Below, piece after piece: positions 6,446 to 10,811 of a stretch of DNA of 10,811 bases; within the stretch, counting starts at the first letter, position 1; each line of letters begins with the position of its first letter. A program made the position numbers and the translations under genes. The notes below the pieces were generated by a model that was not told the DNA's origin, made no database searches, and saw nothing but the letters and a program-made list of their open reading frames with translations. Source of the DNA: Bacteroidota bacterium (lineage in GTDB: Bacteria; Bacteroidota; Bacteroidia; Bacteroidales; FEN-979); the NCBI GenBank assembly GCA_026391755.1, contig JAPLDN010000285.1:1-10811 (forward strand). Direction: 5' to 3'.

Positions 6446-8575
6446 CTATTTCAGTCCCCGGTTTTCAAGGAGTGGATCAATGGAGGGTTTTTTACCGCGG
6501 AAATCCACATACATTTCCATAGCATCTTTAGAACCACCCTTTTCAAGAATGTCGGTTCTGAACTTTTTAGCAGTTGCCTGATCGAAAATATTCCCTGTTT
6601 CTTTGAAAGCCTGGAACGCATCGGCATCAAGCACCTCGGCCAATATGTAACTGTAATATCCAGCCATATACCCTCCAGTATGCTGGAAGTAGGTTGATCT
6701 GTAACGGGGCGGGATCTGCTTTATAAGCCCGATCTTATCCATGGAAGCAGCCTCGAACTTAAGTACATCCAGATTTTTATATACTTCCGCTGAGGTATGG
6801 TAATCCATATCAAGGAAGCATGCTGCCAGGTATTCTGTAGTTTTGAACCCCTCGCCATATTTTCCGCTTTTAACGATCTTTTCAACCAGGGTCTGCGGGA
6901 TGACTTCTCCTGTAAGGTAATGCCTGGCATAAACATTAAGCACTTCCGGTTCAAAAGCCCAATGTTCATTGATCTGGGAAGGCAGTTCTACAAAATCACG
7001 GGGAACTCCTCCAATGCCCTGGTATCTTACATTTCTGAAAAGCCCTGCGAGGTTATGGCCGAATTCATGGAAGAAAGTCTCAACTTCATCGGCAGTGAGG
7101 AGTGCTGGTTTATCGCCAGAGGGAGCCGAAAAATTACAAACAATAGTCATTACAGGAGGAACGCGCTTCCCATCCTGATATGATTGGGAACGGTAGCTAC
7201 CACACCAGGCTCCTCCGCGCTTGCCTGCACGGGGATGGAAATCCATGTAAACCACACCTAAGAGGCTGCCGTCATTATCTCGGCATTCATAGAGATCAAC
7301 TCCTTTATAATACGTTGGGGCATCTTTAACCTCTTTAAAAGTGATTCCGTAGAGTTTACCGGCAACATAGAAAATACCCTCACGAACATTTTCAAGTTTG
7401 AAATAGGGTTTAACAGTTTCCTCGTCCAGATCGAAACGTGCTCTCCTTACCTTTTCACTGTAATAACGCCAATCCCAGCCCATCATTCCGAATTTGTCGG
7501 CGCTTTTATTAATGATCTGTTGCATATCATCTCTTTCTTTCTTTGCCATGGCAAGAGCAGGTGTCCATACCTGCTTCAACAGATCGTAAACATTCCCGGG
7601 TGTCTTAGCCATGCGATCATCCAGAACATAAGCCGCAAAATTGGGATAGCCCATCAGTTTCGCCTTCTGATCTCTCATTCTCACAAGCTTTTCAATAATC
7701 TGTTTATTATCCCTGGGGTTATTATTGTTGCAACGGTTGGTATAGGCTGTAAATATTTTCTCTCTCAGCTCCCTTTTATCGGAAAACTGCAGGAATGGCA
7801 TGATGCTTGGGTTCTGCAGTGTAAATACCCATTTGCCTTTAGTCGCAGTATCGGCATTGGCAGCCTGAGCGGCTGTTGTTATTACATCTTCCGGCAGGCC
7901 CGAGAGATCTCCTTTGTTATCGATAATAAGTTTGTATGAATTATTCTCTGCAAGAAGGTTTTGTCCGAAAGTCAACTGGAGCATGCTTATCTCCTTATTC
8001 AATTCCCTGAGCTTAATCTTTCCGGTTGAATCAAGGCCGGCGCCTCCTCTCACGAAGTTTTTGTAGGTCTCTTCAATAAGCCTGAGCTGATCGGGGTCGT
8101 ATTTTACCTGTTCCCGTGTATTGTATATAATTTTTACACGATCAAACAGCCTGGAATTCAAGTTAATATCGTCGTTATGCTTGCTTAATATAGAGGAAAG
8201 CTTTTTTGCGATTTCCTGCATCTGCTGATTCGTATTAGCGCCATTAAGGCCAAAAAACACAGAACTGACTTTCTCAAGGAATTTCCCGCTTGCATCAAGA
8301 GCTTCCATGGTATTATCAAAATCAGGAGTTGCCGGGTTGGCAATGATAACCTCTATCTCCTTATTATGCTGCTCAATTCCTGCCATAAATGCAGGGATAA
8401 AATGTTCATTTCTTATTATGTCAAAGGGTGGAACGCCGAAGGGGGTCTTCCATTCATTAAAGAAAGGATTATCGGACTGGTTAAGGCTGGCATCGGATAA
8501 CATAGTCGTGGTTTGGGCGCTTGAAGTAGCTATTACCATAAACATTAACATTGAAATGAGCAGGATTTTTTTCAT
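6446..8575 (-). CDS. dcp: Secreted M3 family metallopeptidase, peptidyl-dipeptidase Dcp type
   Basis: A zinc peptidase of 709 residues, about the normal length for Dcp/oligopeptidase A proteins. The zinc-binding HEFGH is at 503-507 (H503, E504, H507) and the third ligand is E530 in RDFVELPSQ. The substrate-binding loop HTGGYMAGYYSY (632-643) and AEVLDADAF (646-654) are typical of Dcp. Residues 1-20 form a signal peptide (MKK, a hydrophobic stretch, then TSSA before Q21) with no lipobox cysteine, so it is probably a soluble periplasmic enzyme. Members remove C-terminal dipeptides from oligopeptides or degrade short peptides generally, here probably in peptide nutrition or periplasmic turnover. 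The frame is open to 8677, overlapping rnz, but ATG 8573-8575 starts the signal peptide and leaves a 31-bp gap after rnz. Dcp rather than another M3 subgroup is likely but not proven. Confidence 0.93.
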   Translation of the reverse strand: MKKILLISMLMFMVIATSSAQTTTMLSDASLNQSDNPFFNEWKTPFGVPPFDIIRNEHFIPAFMAGIEQHNKEIEVIIANPATPDFDNTMEALDASGKFLEKVSSVFFGLNGANTNQQMQEIAKKLSSILSKHNDDINLNSRLFDRVKIIYNTREQVKYDPDQLRLIEETYKNFVRGGAGLDSTGKIKLRELNKEISMLQLTFGQNLLAENNSYKLIIDNKGDLSGLPEDVITTAAQAANADTATKGKWVFTLQNPSIMPFLQFSDKRELREKIFTAYTNRCNNNNPRDNKQIIEKLVRMRDQKAKLMGYPNFAAYVLDDRMAKTPGNVYDLLKQVWTPALAMAKKERDDMQQIINKSADKFGMMGWDWRYYSEKVRRARFDLDEETVKPYFKLENVREGIFYVAGKLYGITFKEVKDAPTYYKGVDLYECRDNDGSLLGVVYMDFHPRAGKRGGAWCGSYRSQSYQDGKRVPPVMTIVCNFSAPSGDKPALLTADEVETFFHEFGHNLAGLFRNVRYQGIGGVPRDFVELPSQINEHWAFEPEVLNVYARHYLTGEVIPQTLVEKIVKSGKYGEGFKTTEYLAACFLDMDYHTSAEVYKNLDVLKFEAASMDKIGLIKQIPPRYRSTYFQHTGGYMAGYYSYILAEVLDADAFQAFKETGNIFDQATAKKFRTDILEKGGSKDAMEMYVDFRGKKPSIDPLLENRGLK

Positions 8576-8595
8576 GGAAAAGGTTTTTGGAAAAT

Positions 8596-8624
8596 CAAAT
8601 GTAATCTCACCGACAAATATCAAA
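8596..8624 (-). promoter_or_regulatory. Candidate promoter of the M3 peptidase within the rnz 3' end
   Basis: TACATTTG (8596-8603, minus strand) matches the Bacteroidota -7 box TAnnTTTG. TTTG (8621-8624), 17 nt upstream, could be the -33 box. That spacing is at the short end for this phylum. Transcription would start near 8589, leaving a leader of about 14 nt before ATG 8575. The -33 element lies inside the last codons of rnz. Confidence 0.45.
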
Positions 8625-9404
8625 CTTTTTTCCGTCCTCTGCAAGTTCGGTTGACGGGAATATTGCTTTAGCCTCATCCAGCAAAGGTTGCAAGTCGTCG
8701 TACCTGGCCGAGAAATGTCCGATAAGCAACTTCTTCACATTGGCCCTGGATGCTATTGTTGCCGCTTCACGGGCTGTGCAGTGAAATTTTTCATGGGCTG
8801 ATTTTACCATCTCATTCAGGAATGTGGCTTCGTGATACAGCAGGTCGACTCCTTTAATATACGGGACGATGTCTTCGGAATACGCTGTGTCACTGCAATA
8901 GGCATAAGACCTTGCAGGACGGATCCTGAGGGTTGAGGCGTGTTGTTCAACAAAAAGGAAGCCGTTTGTAGGCACGCTGTGCAGCAGAGGGAAAGAGAAC
9001 ACCTTCAGACGCTCCAAATCAATTATCAGTTCCTTATGGTCCGGCACCAGAGGATGAAATATCAGCGGGTAGATAAGGCTGGTTTTTGAAGCTGCAAGCT
9101 GGATGTCGATGATCTGCTGCAGGTCCGGATTAGCATAGAGATGAAGCTCTTCCTTGCGGCCGAGCAAGTGAAGGCTTGTAAGAAATCCTATCAGTCCGTA
9201 AAAATGATCTCCATGCAGGTGGCTGATAAGGACATGTTTAATTCTCTGAAAGTGGATTTTATAACGCCTGAGCTGGAGCTGTGTCCCTTCTGCACAGTCT
9301 ATTAAAAACAAGCGCTCATTTGCATTGAGCAAATGAGCGCTTGGGTTACGTTGCAAAGTCGGGATTGCAGAATTGCTTCCCAGTATGGTCACTGAGAATA
9401 TCAT
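8607..9404 (-). CDS. rnz: Ribonuclease Z, short form lacking the flexible arm
   Basis: A metallo-beta-lactamase-fold endonuclease that matures tRNA 3' ends. The zinc ligands are all present: H62, H64, D66 and H67 in SHLHGDH, H142, D172 in YCSDT, and H230 in IGHFSARY. HEATF at 191-195 and the N-terminal LGSNSAIPTLQRNPSA are also typical. It has 265 residues, whereas bacterial RNase Z usually has about 305. The shortfall lies between H142 and D172: 30 residues apart here, against 71 in the B. subtilis enzyme (H140 to D211, from memory). That is where the tRNA-binding arm normally emerges. The frame runs cleanly through this part, so it is a true shortening, not a frameshift. The gene starts 5 bp after the rpsA stop and contains a terminator-like hairpin at codons 21-32. 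Activity on tRNA is inferred. A related MBL-fold nuclease is the alternative. Confidence 0.9.
   Translation of the reverse strand: MIFSVTILGSNSAIPTLQRNPSAHLLNANERLFLIDCAEGTQLQLRRYKIHFQRIKHVLISHLHGDHFYGLIGFLTSLHLLGRKEELHLYANPDLQQIIDIQLAASKTSLIYPLIFHPLVPDHKELIIDLERLKVFSFPLLHSVPTNGFLFVEQHASTLRIRPARSYAYCSDTAYSEDIVPYIKGVDLLYHEATFLNEMVKSAHEKFHCTAREAATIASRANVKKLLIGHFSARYDDLQPLLDEAKAIFPSTELAEDGKKFDICR
9304..9343 (-). terminator. Intrinsic-terminator-like hairpin inside the rnz coding sequence
   Basis: On the minus strand CAAGCGCTCATTTGC (9343-9329) and GCAAATGAGCGCTTG (9323-9309) pair perfectly over 15 bp around a 5-nt loop (TCAAT), followed at once by five T (9308-9304). This is the shape of a Rho-independent terminator, yet it encodes rnz residues 21-33 in frame. 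Residues here align without a gap to the conserved family N-terminus, so it is not an inserted repeat. It could end most rpsA transcripts or act as a translation-sensitive attenuator of rnz. The structure is directly visible; the function is inferred. Confidence 0.6.
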
Positions 9405-9422
9405 AAGGCTTATTCTGCCTTA
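9404..9422 (-). promoter_or_regulatory. Small inverted repeat at the rpsA stop / rnz start junction
   Basis: On the minus strand TAAGGC and GCCTTA can form a 6-bp stem around a 7-nt loop that holds the rpsA stop codon. The stem pairs the only purine-rich AAGG near the rnz start and touches the first base of the rnz ATG. Ribosomes finishing rpsA would open it, which fits translational coupling. The stem is short, so this is tentative. Confidence 0.3.
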
Positions 9423-10811
9423 GGTTCTTCGGTTTCTCCTTCTTCTGCTTTAGGTTCATCGAAAGGAAGTTCGGCCTGGGGTTCAACAGCTTTGGCGCCG
9501 CGGACTTTCTCTTCAGCAGCCATCATGTCTGCTTTAAGATTAGCCAGCGATTCAATATCACCCAGTGTTGTCTTCTCCAGGTTATCCTTCAGCTTTTTAA
9601 CAGCCTTCTTGGTATCCTTTTCCTTTTTCTGTCCTGCCTTTGCTTCCTTGTTCTTTTCGGCATAAGCGGCATCCTGATAGATCTTGGTATGTGAAAGGAT
9701 GATCTTTTTATTCTCTTTCGAGAATTCGATCACCTTGAAGTCGAGGATCTCTTCCTCCCTTGCGGAAGTGTTATCTTCTTTATGCAGATGGCGCGTCGGT
9801 GCAAAACCTTCAACACCATAAGGCAGGGCAACTATGCCGCCTTTGTCGTTCATGCTGACAATGGTACCTTTATGAACAGAACCAACGGAGAATACGCTTT
9901 CAAACACATCCCAGGGGTTCTCTTCGAGCTGCTTGTGGCCGAGGCTCAGCCTGCGGTTTTCAACATCAACATCCAAAACCATCACATCGATCTTTTCTCC
10001 GATCTTGGTAAATTCGGCCGGGTGCTTGATCTTCTTCGACCAGCTCAGGTCCGAAATATGGATGAGCCCGTCAACGCCTTCTTCCAGTTCAACAAAAATG
10101 CCGAAGTTGGTAAAGTTGCGGACAATTGCCGTATGTTTCGATTTGAGGGGGTATTTTTCCTTGATATTGTTCCAGGGATCCGGAATGAGCTGTTTGATAC
10201 CCATCGACATCTTACGCTCTTCGCGGTCGAGAGTGAGGATAACAGCTTCCACTTCCTGTCCGACTTTCAGGAAATCATGGGCAGTGCGGAGATGCTGTGA
10301 CCATGACATTTCTGAAACATGGATGAGGCTTTCAACGCCGGCTGCGATTTCAACGAATGCGCCGTAATCGGCGATAACCACTACGCGGCCTTTAACCTTA
10401 TCGCCGACCTTGAGATCCTTGTCGAGGGAATCCCAGGGATGAGGAGTGAGCTGCTTGAGGCCAAGTGCAATACGTTTTTTGTTATCATCAAAATCAAGGA
10501 TAACTACCTTGATCTTCTGGTCGAGTTTAACGATTTCTTCAGGATGGTTGATGCGGCCCCAGCTAAGGTCAGTAATATGAATAAGTCCGTCAACGCCTCC
10601 GAGGTCAATAAATACTCCGTATGAAGTGATGTTTTTAACAGTACCCTCAAGGATCTGTCCTTTTTCAAGTTTCTTGATGATCTCAGCCTTCTGTGCTTCC
10701 AGTTCATCTTCGATCAGAGCCTTGTGGGATACCACAACGTTCTTGTATTCGTGGTTGATCTTCACCACTTTGAATTCCATGACTTTGTCAACGAATACAT
10801 CGTAATCGCGG
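9410..10811 (-). CDS. rpsA: 30S ribosomal protein S1 (5' end outside the window)
   Basis: The frame is open to the right edge; residues before the internal ATG at 10778-10780 read RDYDVFVDKV, typical of S1, so the real start lies upstream. Numbered from that ATG, 456 residues are visible: the end of one S1 unit (1-25), then four S1 OB-fold repeats at about 40-111, 124-198, 210-285 and 297-365. The first three carry the signature of a YG/FG turn, VDGLIHI or VESLIHV, and a W-containing loop; the fourth is degenerate (GGIVALPYGVEGFAP). The tail (375-456) is lysine-rich, then acidic, and ends with two copies of EPKAE. S1 binds mRNA on the 30S subunit and helps initiation on structured or Shine-Dalgarno-poor messages, which matters in Bacteroidota. 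The stop is 5 bp before rnz. Confidence is high. Confidence 0.96.
   Translation of the reverse strand, partial: RDYDVFVDKVMEFKVVKINHEYKNVVVSHKALIEDELEAQKAEIIKKLEKGQILEGTVKNITSYGVFIDLGGVDGLIHITDLSWGRINHPEEIVKLDQKIKVVILDFDDNKKRIALGLKQLTPHPWDSLDKDLKVGDKVKGRVVVIADYGAFVEIAAGVESLIHVSEMSWSQHLRTAHDFLKVGQEVEAVILTLDREERKMSMGIKQLIPDPWNNIKEKYPLKSKHTAIVRNFTNFGIFVELEEGVDGLIHISDLSWSKKIKHPAEFTKIGEKIDVMVLDVDVENRRLSLGHKQLEENPWDVFESVFSVGSVHKGTIVSMNDKGGIVALPYGVEGFAPTRHLHKEDNTSAREEEILDFKVIEFSKENKKIILSHTKIYQDAAYAEKNKEAKAGQKKEKDTKKAVKKLKDNLEKTTLGDIESLANLKADMMAAEEKVRGAKAVEPQAELPFDEPKAEEGETEEPKAE

Noticed and set aside
7720..7740. Low-complexity stretch encoding four asparagines in the M3 peptidase
   Set aside because: It is a short homopolymer in a surface-like region with no frame change and no wider repeat.
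8576..8677. N-terminal extension of the M3 peptidase overlapping rnz
   Set aside because: The extra 34 residues precede a clear signal peptide and overlap conserved rnz codons; the start at 8575 is far more plausible.
9782..10367. Long open frames (172 and 144 codons) on the plus strand opposite rpsA
   Set aside because: They mirror strongly conserved S1 repeats on the other strand, resemble no family I recognise, and have no promoter or ribosome-binding site in view.
10054..10600. Repeated DNA blocks encoding VDGLIHIS-like sequence in rpsA
   Set aside because: They are explained by the repeated S1 domains and are not mobile or regulatory repeats.
1..10811. Defence island, prophage, integrative element or other new cargo system
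   Set aside because: All genes are housekeeping or signalling types with no transposase, integrase, repeat boundary or obvious shift in base use.

Overview
The window looks like chromosomal DNA from a member of the Bacteroidota. It shows a Bacteroidetes-style ribosomal protein S1, a secreted M3 (Dcp-type) peptidase, hybrid histidine kinases with GAF and double-receiver architecture, and two perfect matches to the TAnnTTTG -7 promoter box of this phylum just upstream of genes. I cannot name a genus. No mobile element, CRISPR array, tRNA or rRNA is visible.

Layout. On the plus strand, 2-820 is the 3' end of a large FAD/Fe-S oxidoreductase. All other genes are on the minus strand. Read in their own direction from the right edge they are: ribosomal protein S1 (rpsA, 5' end outside the window), a short ribonuclease Z (rnz), a secreted M3 metallopeptidase, then a three-gene signalling operon of a soluble REC-kinase-REC protein, a CheR-type methyltransferase, and a membrane-bound MCP-like/HAMP/GAF hybrid kinase with two receivers. 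The last gene converges on the oxidoreductase gene with no base between the stop codons. The longest non-coding gap is about 128 bp (6318-6445).

How the genes work together. rpsA and rnz are 5 bp apart and look cotranscribed, joining translation with tRNA 3'-end maturation. A 15-bp perfect stem with a 5-nt loop followed by five T lies about 60 nt inside rnz. It has the form of an intrinsic terminator and may reduce S1 read-through into rnz. The peptidase seems to have its own promoter at the 3' end of rnz. The signalling operon has a recognisable promoter, Shine-Dalgarno-like sites and short gaps (37 and 18 bp). It provides two kinases and four receiver domains but no HPt or output domain, and it has CheR without CheB, CheA, CheW or a classical chemoreceptor.

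The points most worth a second look are the terminator-like hairpin inside rnz, the RNase Z that lacks about 40 residues corresponding to the tRNA-binding arm, and the CheR placed between two hybrid kinases.
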